Under the pieces are notes generated by a model. It was given only the letters and a program-made list of their open reading frames with translations, did not search any database and had not been told where the DNA came from. Position numbers and translations under genes: made by a program. Below are positions 31,478 through 38,263 of a stretch of DNA of 38,793 bases, one piece after another. Source of the stretch: Bacillota bacterium (GTDB lineage Bacteria; Bacillota; Limnochordia; Darwinibacteriales; Darwinibacteriaceae); contig DURH01000009.1 in assembly GCA_012837385.1 (NCBI GenBank), positions 1 to 38,793 of the forward strand, written 5' to 3'. Positions within the stretch are counted from its first letter, which is position 1; every line of letters starts with the position of its first letter.

Positions 31478-33118
31478 TCACTCCGTTTCTATATACCTAA
31501 AGAGATCCTCGCTCAAGGGGATGAGGAGTTCCTGTCCAATACTCAGGCTATAGGGATCAACTTGGTTCAGCTCGATGATCTCATTGATGAACTTTTGGGT
31601 GGGCGGAGACTGGAAGCGATCGGCCCAGCCCCACACAGTATCCCGGGGCCTAATCTTAGCCACCACTACCAGCTGGCCAGGTGATCTTTCAACAATCACC
31701 AGCTGAGGCCCGAGTTCGGAAATAACCCGTCCCACCTGGCCTTCTTCCTCGGCCACAGGCAGGGGTGCGGCTGTGGGTAAAGGTTGGACTGCTGCTGCTG
31801 CGGGTACTGCTTCCTCGTCCGTATAACCTGTGCCTACAGCTGTTGGAACAGGCACCGAGGGCAGGGCTGCCTGCAGTTCTATAGTTTCAGCTAAAGCCTG
31901 CAGCTGAGCTGTAGTAGCCGCTGTCTGTTCGCCTGCTGTCTCGGTAAAGGCAGCGAGTTCGCTGGCTAAAGCCTCGATCTCCGCTTTTTGCCCATCTAAG
32001 TGGCGCTGCAGAGCGTTCAATCCCTGACGCAGCTCGGTGAGCTGAGCGGCAAGGCCTGTGAGCTCAACATGGATCTCGGTCACCTGCTCAGCCAGGCTTA
32101 CTTCCAATTCATCGAAACGACCATCGGCAGCTTGGGGTTCGTCCTGGGAACTGATCACCATTTCGGTTAGTCCGGCTTCTAGTTGGGCCACCTTTTCAGC
32201 TAGTCCAGTAACGTCTGCGTGCAGCTGGTTCATCTGCCCAACTACGCCCAGCTGAATTTGCTCGGTTTGACCGGAGAGGCCTACTTCCAGCTGTTCTACT
32301 CGCCCGGCGAGGCCGCCGAGTTCTCCTTGGATTTGGGTGAGCTGATCGGTCAGGCCCAGCTGAATTTGCTCGGTTTGACCGGAGAGGCCCACTTCCAGCT
32401 GTGCTACTCGTCCTACGAGGCCGCTGAGCTCTCCTTGAATCTGGGCTAACTGCTCAACCACTTCCAGTTGAATCTGTCCAGTTTGGCCAGCTAAGCTTCC
32501 TTCCAGCTCTTCAACTCGGCCAGCGAAGCCCACTTCCAACTGCTCCACTTGACCAGCAAAGCTCAGTTCCAGCTGTGCCATCTGATTGGCTAGGCCATTG
32601 AGGTCTGCCTGAATCTGTGCCATCTGTTCAGCCACACCAAGCTGAATCTGGTCGGTCTGGCCAGCTAAGCCCTGTTCCAGCTGCTCCAGCCTACTGGAAA
32701 GGCCAGTGAGGCCTTCTTCAATCTGGGTAATCTCCTCAGCCAAGCCGCTTAGAATCTGTTCTGCTTGGCCAGCGAAACCAAGTTCCAGCTGCTCTACTTT
32801 GGTGGAGAGGCCGCCGAGGCCCACCTGCAGCTTTTCCACCTGGTCTCCTAAGCCAACCTGCAGTTGATTAACCTGTCCTGAGAGGTCTGTCAGGCCCAGC
32901 TGCAGCTCTGCTATCTGGCTGGTCAAGTCCGTGAGGGATGTACCCATGGAATTCACTGCTTCCGTCAGCTGCAGAAACTCTGCGGTTTCGGCCAGAGCTG
33001 GCTCAGGTTTTGGAGTCAGTTGGGTAACACCAAGAAGATAGCCACTGGCCAGCAGGGCCAGGGTCAGCACTGCACCGGCTACGATTCGGAAAGCTCTACT
33101 TTCGACACGTTGTTCCAT
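31478..33118 (-). CDS. Membrane-anchored repeat coiled-coil protein with C-terminal LysM
   Basis: This 546-residue protein has one N-terminal membrane helix (VAGAVLTLALLASGYLLGV), a long Gln/Leu/Gly-rich coiled coil (about residues 45-400) made of imperfect 36-residue units such as QLEVGLSGQTEQIQLG, a Pro/Ala-rich linker, and a C-terminal LysM-like domain (RPRDTVWGWADRF...INEIIELNQVDPYSLSIGQELLIPL). The layout places LysM beyond a long stalk outside the membrane, able to bind peptidoglycan. A structural or envelope-spacing role is likely. It is the first gene of a two-gene unit with the GrpE-like protein. Confidence 0.75.
   Translation of the reverse strand: MEQRVESRAFRIVAGAVLTLALLASGYLLGVTQLTPKPEPALAETAEFLQLTEAVNSMGTSLTDLTSQIAELQLGLTDLSGQVNQLQVGLGDQVEKLQVGLGGLSTKVEQLELGFAGQAEQILSGLAEEITQIEEGLTGLSSRLEQLEQGLAGQTDQIQLGVAEQMAQIQADLNGLANQMAQLELSFAGQVEQLEVGFAGRVEELEGSLAGQTGQIQLEVVEQLAQIQGELSGLVGRVAQLEVGLSGQTEQIQLGLTDQLTQIQGELGGLAGRVEQLEVGLSGQTEQIQLGVVGQMNQLHADVTGLAEKVAQLEAGLTEMVISSQDEPQAADGRFDELEVSLAEQVTEIHVELTGLAAQLTELRQGLNALQRHLDGQKAEIEALASELAAFTETAGEQTAATTAQLQALAETIELQAALPSVPVPTAVGTGYTDEEAVPAAAAVQPLPTAAPLPVAEEEGQVGRVISELGPQLVIVERSPGQLVVVAKIRPRDTVWGWADRFQSPPTQKFINEIIELNQVDPYSLSIGQELLIPLSEDLFRYIETE
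32060..32900 (-). repeat. 108-bp imperfect tandem repeats in the coiled-coil gene
   Basis: Units of 108 bp (36 codons) are clearest at 32249-32356 and 32357-32464, where the block from CAGCTGAATTTG onward is nearly identical; more diverged copies extend to about 32900. The period of 36 residues equals two 18-residue half-units. The near-identical neighbours suggest recent duplication, and copy number may vary between strains. Confidence 0.75.
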
Positions 33119-33141
33119 AAGTTGCAGTCAGCCCTTTCTTG

Positions 33142-33159
33142 ACTCACTGAACAGTGAGT
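33142..33159. promoter_or_regulatory. Inverted repeat upstream of the coiled-coil operon
   Basis: ACTCACTG-AA-CAGTGAGT is a perfect 18-bp palindrome, 24 bases before the minus-strand start. A weak promoter (TTGAAT at 33185-33180, ATTACT at 33162-33157, spacer 17) overlaps its edge, so an operator is the best reading; an mRNA hairpin is the alternative. Confidence 0.5.
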
Positions 33160-33312
33160 AATCTTTAACTATGTTAACTATTCAACTATACAGAGGGAAC
33201 TCCTCCCATATCTGGCAGAATCTGTAACGCTTCGCGGCGCAGAACCATGCCCAGAAGTGCAAAATCCCAAACAGAGGCAGCATCTGCTTGGGATTCTCGA
33301 ACTCCTTCTTCC

Positions 33313-33564
33313 TTATTCTCTTAAGGGGTCGTCAATCAAGGTGGCAAAGACAAAATCATGGACATGGCCCCGGTTGAGCGTGCTGATGCCGCTGGCTGCA
33401 TGAATGTGATCATTGTTGCCAATGGGGATGACTTGGCCAGTCATGCCAGCAAAGCGGTGATTGTGGGGTATCTCAGTGAAGACCATGGTGCTGCCTTGGA
33501 TTTCGTGGACATGGGTCTGGGTGGAAATGACTGCTTGGGTGGGTTCAGGGGTGAGGTTGTTCAG
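33313..33564 (-). CDS. YmaF-family protein, apparent CTG start
   Basis: This 83-residue His-rich protein has QTHVHEIQGSTM, PHNHRFAGMTG, NDHIHAASG and RGHVHDFVF, the repeated H-x-H pattern of YmaF proteins, whose function is unknown but which could bind metal. No ATG or GTG is well placed. AAAGGAGGG (33571-33579) lies 6 bases before an in-frame CTG at 33564, followed directly by NNLTPEPTQAV. An ATG at 33681 would add 39 residues of unrelated composition with no ribosome binding site. It is divergent from the T-box transcript. Confidence 0.75.
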   Translation of the reverse strand: MNNLTPEPTQAVISTQTHVHEIQGSTMVFTEIPHNHRFAGMTGQVIPIGNNDHIHAASGISTLNRGHVHDFVFATLIDDPLRE

Positions 33565-33663
33565 TATAATCCCTCCTTTGCCAGACTTTGTACAGTATAT
33601 GTGCAGGGAGTGCTGCAGGCACCGTGCTGGAGCGCAAACAGGAGCGGAGGGCTGTTTTTGTAG

Positions 33664-33692
33664 TTGACAGGTCCCCGCCAAGGGCGTATACT
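33664..33692 (+). promoter_or_regulatory. Promoter of the T-box transcript
   Basis: TTGACA (33664-33669) and TATACT (33687-33692) are 17 bases apart, a near-perfect sigma-A promoter. CGTATA/TATACG (33685-33690 with 33701-33706) forms an inverted repeat across the start site. Confidence 0.85.
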
Positions 33693-33698
33693 ATTTCT

Positions 33699-33951
33699 AA
33701 TATACGTAACGAAAAAGACGTTGAAGGGGATTAAGTAGGCTGCAAGAAGGATTTTCAGAGAGCTGGGGGTTGGTGCAACCCAGTAATCCCTTGGAGCTGA
33801 AGTTACACCCTGGAGTTGCCGATTGAACTTAGAGTAGATCGAGCCGTCTACCGGCGTTAACGGTTGCGGGAGTGATAGCTCCCTAGAGGGAATCTGCGTG
33901 CAGATTAATCCAGGTGGTACCGCGGCTGAGAGTCGTCCTGTCAAGGACGGC
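33699..33951 (+). promoter_or_regulatory. T-box leader
   Basis: The leader of about 250 bases contains the invariant T-box sequence AGGTGGTACCGCGG (33912-33925), a stem I hairpin CTGGG-GG-TT/AACCCAG carrying GGTG, the CACC-GGAG segment around 33807-33814, and a GTTAACGG segment typical of stem III. T-boxes read uncharged tRNA and allow read-through when an amino acid is scarce. The specifier codon cannot be fixed by eye: CCG, CGA and GAT lie where it is usually found, and TGG (33811-33813) lies slightly upstream. It controls the lyase gene at 33990. Confidence 0.9.
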
Positions 33952-33958
33952 TTTTTTT
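33931..33958 (+). terminator. T-box terminator
   Basis: AGTCGTCC/GGACGGCT (33931-33938 with 33945-33952, one T-G pair) with loop TGTCAA is followed by seven T through 33958. It is the alternative to the T-box antiterminator and lies 31 bases before the lyase start. Confidence 0.9.
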
Positions 33959-33989
33959 GTTAGCAAAAACAAGTAGAGGAGAGATCAGA

Positions 33990-35432
33990 GTGAACAGAGT
34001 GAAGTTGTTCAGTGGGGAACAGATCCCCTTGGAGATGCACAAGCCCAAGATCGTCCAAAAGATCAGGCTGGTGCCGCCTGAAAGGCGTATGCAGGCCATG
34101 GAGGAAGCTGGGTACAACAACTTTCTTTTGAAAAACGAGGATGTGTTCCTGGATATGCTCACCGACAGCGGTGTGAACGCCATGAGCGATGCGCAGCAAG
34201 CGGCGATGATGATGGCGGATGACAGCTACGCAGGTTCCCAAACCTTCACTAGGTTGGAGCGCAAGTGCCAGGAAATCTTCGGCACCCGCCATTTCCTCCC
34301 CGCCCACCAGGGGAGGGCCTGTGAACACCTGCTGGCAAAGGTGCTGGTGCGCCCAGGTATGATCGTGCCCACCAACTACCATTTCACCACAACCAAGGCC
34401 CATATTGTGCTCAGCGGCGGGGAGGTCGTGGAAGCTTATATTCCCGAAGCCCTGGAAACTACGAGTACTTATCCCTTTAAGGGTAATATGGATGTGGAAA
34501 AGCTTGAGGCTCTGATCGAGGAGCATGGGGCTGAACAGGTAGCTTTCGTGCGGATGGAAGCGGGTACTAACCTTATTGGTGGCCAGCCTTTTTCCCTGGC
34601 CAACTTAGCTCAAGTGAGGGACCTCTGCACCCGGTACGGCTTGATCCTAGTGCTGGATGCCAGCCTTCTAGCTGACAATCTGCACTTTATCAAGGAGAGG
34701 GAGGAGGAGTGCCGTGGATTGACCATCCGGGAGATCACCCGCAGCATTGCAGATCTTGTGGATGTGATCTACTTCTCCGCGCGCAAGCTGGGCTGTGCTA
34801 GAGGGGGAGGAATCTGCACCAACCGGGAAGATCTCTTTGTCAAGCTACGGGAACTGCTCCCCCTCTATGAGGGTTTTCTCACTTACGGCGGTATGTCGGT
34901 GCGGGAAATGGAAGCCATCGCGGTGGGGCTGGAGGAAACTATGGATGAAGACATGATCAGTCAAGGCCCGCAGTTTATTGCCTACATGGTGGAGGAGCTC
35001 CAAAAGCGGTGTGTCCCAGTGGTCACTCCCCCTGGAGGGCTGGGCTGCCACCTCAATGCTGCCGAGTTTGTGGATCACCTTCCCCAGGAGCAGTATCCAG
35101 CGGGAGCCCTAGCCGCGGCGCTGTACCTGGTGAGTGGGATCAGGGGTATGGAAAGGGGCACCATGTCTGAAGCACGGGATGCGGAGGGAAATGAAGTGCT
35201 AGCCGATCTGGAACTGCTCCGTTTGGCGGTTCCCAGGAGGGTGTACACCCTTTCCCATGTGAAATACGCCATTGACCGGATTACTTGGCTTTACCAGCAC
35301 CGCCGGTTAATTGGGGGGCTGCACTTCGTTGACGAACCCCAGACCCTGCGCTTCTTCTTGGGCCGCTTAGCACCGCTTTCTCCTTGGCCCGAGCAGTTGG
35401 TGGGCAAGTTTGAAGAGGACTTGGGCTGCTGA
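33990..35432 (+). CDS. Tyrosine phenol-lyase/tryptophanase-family PLP enzyme, divergent
   Basis: This 480-residue beta-eliminating lyase starts at GTG 33990 behind AGAGGAGAG. It keeps many tyrosine phenol-lyase residues (recalled from the Citrobacter enzyme): Tyr80, Arg109 in QGRACEH, FTTT at 132-135, Asn194, Asp223, PLP Lys266 in SARKL, Arg389 in MERG (the TPL-specific Arg; tryptophanase has a non-basic residue), Arg411 and the terminal RFF. It has lost the Arg near the PLP hydroxyl (DATR becomes DASL, Leu226), the His of PVGGH (Leu351), and the Asp after the lysine pair (KKD becomes RKL). It may act on a different amino acid. A T-box controls it, which is odd for a degradative enzyme. Confidence 0.85.
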   Translation: MNRVKLFSGEQIPLEMHKPKIVQKIRLVPPERRMQAMEEAGYNNFLLKNEDVFLDMLTDSGVNAMSDAQQAAMMMADDSYAGSQTFTRLERKCQEIFGTRHFLPAHQGRACEHLLAKVLVRPGMIVPTNYHFTTTKAHIVLSGGEVVEAYIPEALETTSTYPFKGNMDVEKLEALIEEHGAEQVAFVRMEAGTNLIGGQPFSLANLAQVRDLCTRYGLILVLDASLLADNLHFIKEREEECRGLTIREITRSIADLVDVIYFSARKLGCARGGGICTNREDLFVKLRELLPLYEGFLTYGGMSVREMEAIAVGLEETMDEDMISQGPQFIAYMVEELQKRCVPVVTPPGGLGCHLNAAEFVDHLPQEQYPAGALAAALYLVSGIRGMERGTMSEARDAEGNEVLADLELLRLAVPRRVYTLSHVKYAIDRITWLYQHRRLIGGLHFVDEPQTLRFFLGRLAPLSPWPEQLVGKFEEDLGC

Positions 35433-35433
35433 A

Positions 35434-36453
35434 TTAATCGGGTTCAGCAAAGGTTACTGTTTGGATATCTGCACCGAATGTTTCCTTAGCTTTGTCCGCG
35501 ATCAGGTCGCGATCCCGTTTGGCGAGGCGGTGGAAGGGGGTGACTAGGAGCTTAGCTCCATCCTTCTTCCACTTAGCCTGCAGCCTGCCGTGGAGCAGAA
35601 TGGTGGGGAAGACAATACCTGTATTAGTAGTCACCTTAACTTTATATTTGTCGTCTAGGTAGCGGCTGCGGTCGCGGTAGCCCATAAGCAGCTGGTCAAA
35701 GCCGGCTAGAAAGAGGCACTCTGGGATTTTACCATCGCTGGGGAGCTCGCCTAAGTAGAAGAGCTCGCTGTCCTGGTCAAAGACGCTCTTCAGGGGCAAG
35801 CCTGCTGCTTGTACAAGCTTGACTACCTCACTCTTGCGAAAACCAGTGAAATAGGCGCAGTCGTTGAGGGAGGCGGGCCCGAAGGCTTGGAAATAGCGGC
35901 GGATTACTTCCAGCCGCGCCGCTTGTTTATCCATAAGCTCAAGATTACAGGCAACAAACAGCTTCTTGGTGCCTGGGGCGTAGGCGATCAGGCCCCGAGC
36001 GCACATATCTCGCAGCAGGCCGCCCCAGCCGTAGAATACCTTGTCCAGAAGCTCAGGTTCCATTCCAGCCTCCAGGCATTTTTCCTTAAGTTGGTCTCTT
36101 TCTGAGACGCCGGAGGCGATCCAGTCCCTCAGCTTTTCCGCCCAATAGGGTTTAACCTTGGGATCTATGCCCCAGCGATCATCCCAGGGCCGCACACCCA
36201 CAGCGGAAAGGTGCAGGCTCAGCTCATCTTCGCGGACCACGTGGAGGGTACCGCGGAATGTCCAGGTTTTGACCAGGCCCCGATGCCAGCTGTCTTCACT
36301 ATAATCGGACGCCCGAATTTGCAGGGCGTACTTGGGGTTGTTGGCAAATTGGGACTGGAGGCCCATCAAATCCGACACAATGGTGGCTGTCTCTGCTTTT
36401 TCCAGCAGATACAGGTTGTGGAGGGAAGCGTACAACAGCTGCTCTTTACTCAT
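35434..36453 (-). CDS. AlkZ/YcaQ-like winged-helix DNA glycosylase family protein
   Basis: This 339-residue HTH_42 protein shows GLQSQFANNP (about residues 29-38) with the QxQ catalytic-type motif of AlkZ-like glycosylases, then KTWTFRGTLHVV, and C-terminal FDQLLMGYRDRSRYL and FPTILLHGRLQAKW. Relatives remove bulky or crosslinked alkylated bases; some protect producers of DNA-damaging natural products, others are general repair proteins. ATG 36453 lies 7 bases after AGAGGT. Its stop is 1 base from the stop of the convergent lyase gene. No toxin-synthesis genes are visible nearby. Confidence 0.82.
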   Translation of the reverse strand: MSKEQLLYASLHNLYLLEKAETATIVSDLMGLQSQFANNPKYALQIRASDYSEDSWHRGLVKTWTFRGTLHVVREDELSLHLSAVGVRPWDDRWGIDPKVKPYWAEKLRDWIASGVSERDQLKEKCLEAGMEPELLDKVFYGWGGLLRDMCARGLIAYAPGTKKLFVACNLELMDKQAARLEVIRRYFQAFGPASLNDCAYFTGFRKSEVVKLVQAAGLPLKSVFDQDSELFYLGELPSDGKIPECLFLAGFDQLLMGYRDRSRYLDDKYKVKVTTNTGIVFPTILLHGRLQAKWKKDGAKLLVTPFHRLAKRDRDLIADKAKETFGADIQTVTFAEPD

Positions 36454-36552
36454 CAACACTACCTCTTTTCTCTAGACTGCCTTAGGGTTGACTTCGCCGC
36501 TTCAGTCTTGATCCCTTTGGGAAGGCGTATGATCAATGGGAGGAGGGATAGT

Positions 36553-36939
36553 ATGAAACGTAAACTCACCACAGGTGGGATTGTTCTGCTGGCCGTTGGC
36601 GGCATCCTTACCCTCGCCGGCCTGGCCTTGTTTCTGCGGGCGGTCTTGGTGCTGGATCCTGATCTACCCGATCCACTTATCCTTCCTTGGTGGCGGGAAA
36701 TCAACTTGGAAGGCGGAATGCTGGGGCTGGTTCTGCTGGTGGCAGGCAGTTACCTGGTGAAGATCGGGCTGGGATTGACCCTGGTGGGCCACGCGGACAG
36801 CATTTCCAGCTGGCTACACCGCCTTTTCCGCGGCGAGAAGGGGGCGCTGGAGTGCCCTAACTGTGGGGCCTCAGTAACTGCAGATTCCAAGTACTGCAGT
36901 CAGTGCGGGGCAAAGCTGAAGCAGAATATTACGCGTTGA
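36553..36939 (+). CDS. Small membrane protein with C-terminal zinc ribbon
   Basis: This 128-residue protein has two membrane helices (GIVLLAVGGILTLAGLALFL and MLGLVLLVAGSYLVKIGLGL) and a C-terminal zinc ribbon, CPNCGASVTADSKYCSQCG, with the CxxC-CxxC spacing of zinc_ribbon_2. The start at ATG 36553 has AGGAGGG before it. It is divergent from the AlkZ-like gene. The zinc ribbon should face the cytoplasm; function is unknown. Confidence 0.75.
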   Translation: MKRKLTTGGIVLLAVGGILTLAGLALFLRAVLVLDPDLPDPLILPWWREINLEGGMLGLVLLVAGSYLVKIGLGLTLVGHADSISSWLHRLFRGEKGALECPNCGASVTADSKYCSQCGAKLKQNITR

Positions 36940-37005
36940 GGCTGGGCTACCAGCCTTTTTTGGTTGCGCAACTAACATTAACAGAATTGGTTAGTCTGGG
37001 TTGGT

Positions 37006-37033
37006 TTGGTTTCCATGTAAATGGGTGTATTAT
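37006..37033 (+). promoter_or_regulatory. Promoter of the HTH-AbrB/ABC operon
   Basis: TTGGTT (37006-37011) and TATTAT (37028-37033) are 16 bases apart, placing the start close to the ribosome binding site GGGAGGT (37040-37046), so the leader would be very short. Confidence 0.45.
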
Positions 37034-37055
37034 AAGGGTGGGAGGTATGAAGAGT

Positions 37056-37511
37056 ATGAATAATTCGAGAGATAATATCGCGTCCAACCTGCGCTTTCTG
37101 CGCAGTCAGAAGCGCCTCACCCAGGAAGAAGTAGCAGAGCGCATCGGTGTGACCCGCCAAGCAGTGGCGAAATGGGAGAGAGGCGAATCGCTGCCTGATC
37201 TCCTCAACTGCGAGGCCTTGGCGGAGCTCTTCGATGTAAGCCTGGATAATCTGGTGCGTTATGACTCAGAGCAGGAAGGGCTTCCCATACCGCCCAAGGA
37301 CAAGCACCTGTTTGGTGTAGCCACCCTAGGAGAACGGGGGCAGATTGTGCTTCCCAAGAAAGCCCGGGACACCTTTAACCTCAAGCCCGGAGACACCCTC
37401 CTGGTGATGGGCGACACTAACCCGGCCAGTTCAGGCATTGCTCTGATCAGGACCGACACGTTCCTGCAGAGGACAGGTGTGGCCGTGGACAAACTTTTCG
37501 GACAGGAGTGA
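37056..37511 (+). CDS. XRE HTH - AbrB/SpoVT fusion regulator
   Basis: This 151-residue regulator joins an XRE-type HTH (residues 1-65: RLTQEEVAERIGVTRQAVAKWERG) to a C-terminal SpoVT-AbrB swapped-hairpin domain (TLGERGQIVLPKKARDTFNLKPGDTLLVMGD). Both domains can bind DNA. ATG 37056 is 9 bases after GGGAGGT; ATG 37047 is too close to it. The ATPase gene starts 5 bases after the stop, so this is the operon's own regulator. Such regulators commonly precede ABC-2 exporters in Clostridia and control drug or peptide efflux. Confidence 0.88.
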   Translation: MNNSRDNIASNLRFLRSQKRLTQEEVAERIGVTRQAVAKWERGESLPDLLNCEALAELFDVSLDNLVRYDSEQEGLPIPPKDKHLFGVATLGERGQIVLPKKARDTFNLKPGDTLLVMGDTNPASSGIALIRTDTFLQRTGVAVDKLFGQE

Positions 37512-37516
37512 TTTAC

Positions 37517-38263
37517 ATGGATGCACTAACTGTACAGGGGCTCACCAAGCGCTACCCTGGTTTTGTGTTGGACAACATCAGCTTTCGCCTGGCCAAAGGC
37601 CGCATCATGGGCCTGATTGGCAAAAACGGCGCCGGCAAGACCACCACTTTGAAATCCATCCTGAATCTGGTCAATCCAGATGCGGGGCAGGTGTCTATGT
37701 TTGGCCAGGAGTTCAGAAGTAATGAAGAGCGGTGCAAGCAGAAGATTGGAGTGGTTTTGGGGGGTATTGATTTCTATAAGCATAAGAAGCTGGCGGAGAT
37801 TACCCAAGTGACCCTGCGCTTTTACGAGCACTGGGATGAAGATGCTTACCAAGGTTACCTGCGCAGCTTTGCCCTGGACCCCCAGAAGCGGGTTCAGGAA
37901 CTCTCTTCGGGGATGAAGGTGAAGTACATGATCGCCCTCGCCCTTTCCCATAACGCCCAGCTGCTGATCTTAGATGAACCCACCAGTGGGCTGGATCCAG
38001 TAGCCAGGGACGAACTCTTAGAGTTGTTCCGGGAGCTGGTCAAGGAAGGGGATCTGAGCATCCTCTATTCCACCCATATCACTTCAGACTTGGAGAAGTG
38101 TGCCGATGATATCACTTACATCAGCGCTGGAAAGCTGCTGGCCAGCGCGGAAAAGGCGGAGTTTGTCCGCTCCTTCCAGCACCTGAAGCAGCCTGGGGAA
38201 AGCGGCGAACTTTCCCTGGAGGAGATTATGATTCGCCAGGAGAGGAGCATGCGCCATGCTTAA
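37517..38263 (+). CDS. ABC-2 exporter ATPase
   Basis: This 248-residue ATPase has Walker A GKNGAGKTT (residues 38-46), signature LSSGMKVKY, Walker B LLILDEPTSGLDP and an H-loop STHITSDLEKC, the layout of CcmA/BcrA-like exporters. ATG 37517 is 9 bases after AGGAG; an in-frame GTG at 37508 overlaps the regulator stop. Its stop overlaps the permease start by 8 bases. Confidence 0.93.
   Translation: MDALTVQGLTKRYPGFVLDNISFRLAKGRIMGLIGKNGAGKTTTLKSILNLVNPDAGQVSMFGQEFRSNEERCKQKIGVVLGGIDFYKHKKLAEITQVTLRFYEHWDEDAYQGYLRSFALDPQKRVQELSSGMKVKYMIALALSHNAQLLILDEPTSGLDPVARDELLELFRELVKEGDLSILYSTHITSDLEKCADDITYISAGKLLASAEKAEFVRSFQHLKQPGESGELSLEEIMIRQERSMRHA

Noticed and set aside
31478-33118. CRISPR-like or noncoding tandem repeat array
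   Set aside because: Repeat units are contiguous, imperfect and in frame, with period 108 and no spacers, so they are protein repeats.
33358-33663. Plus-strand frame of 101 codons opposite the YmaF-like gene
   Set aside because: The minus-strand reading gives a clear YmaF pattern of repeated H-x-H motifs; the plus reading has no family features.
36211-36552. Upstream extension of the zinc-ribbon gene
   Set aside because: The extension is antisense to the AlkZ-like gene, and the ATG at 36553 has a strong ribosome binding site.
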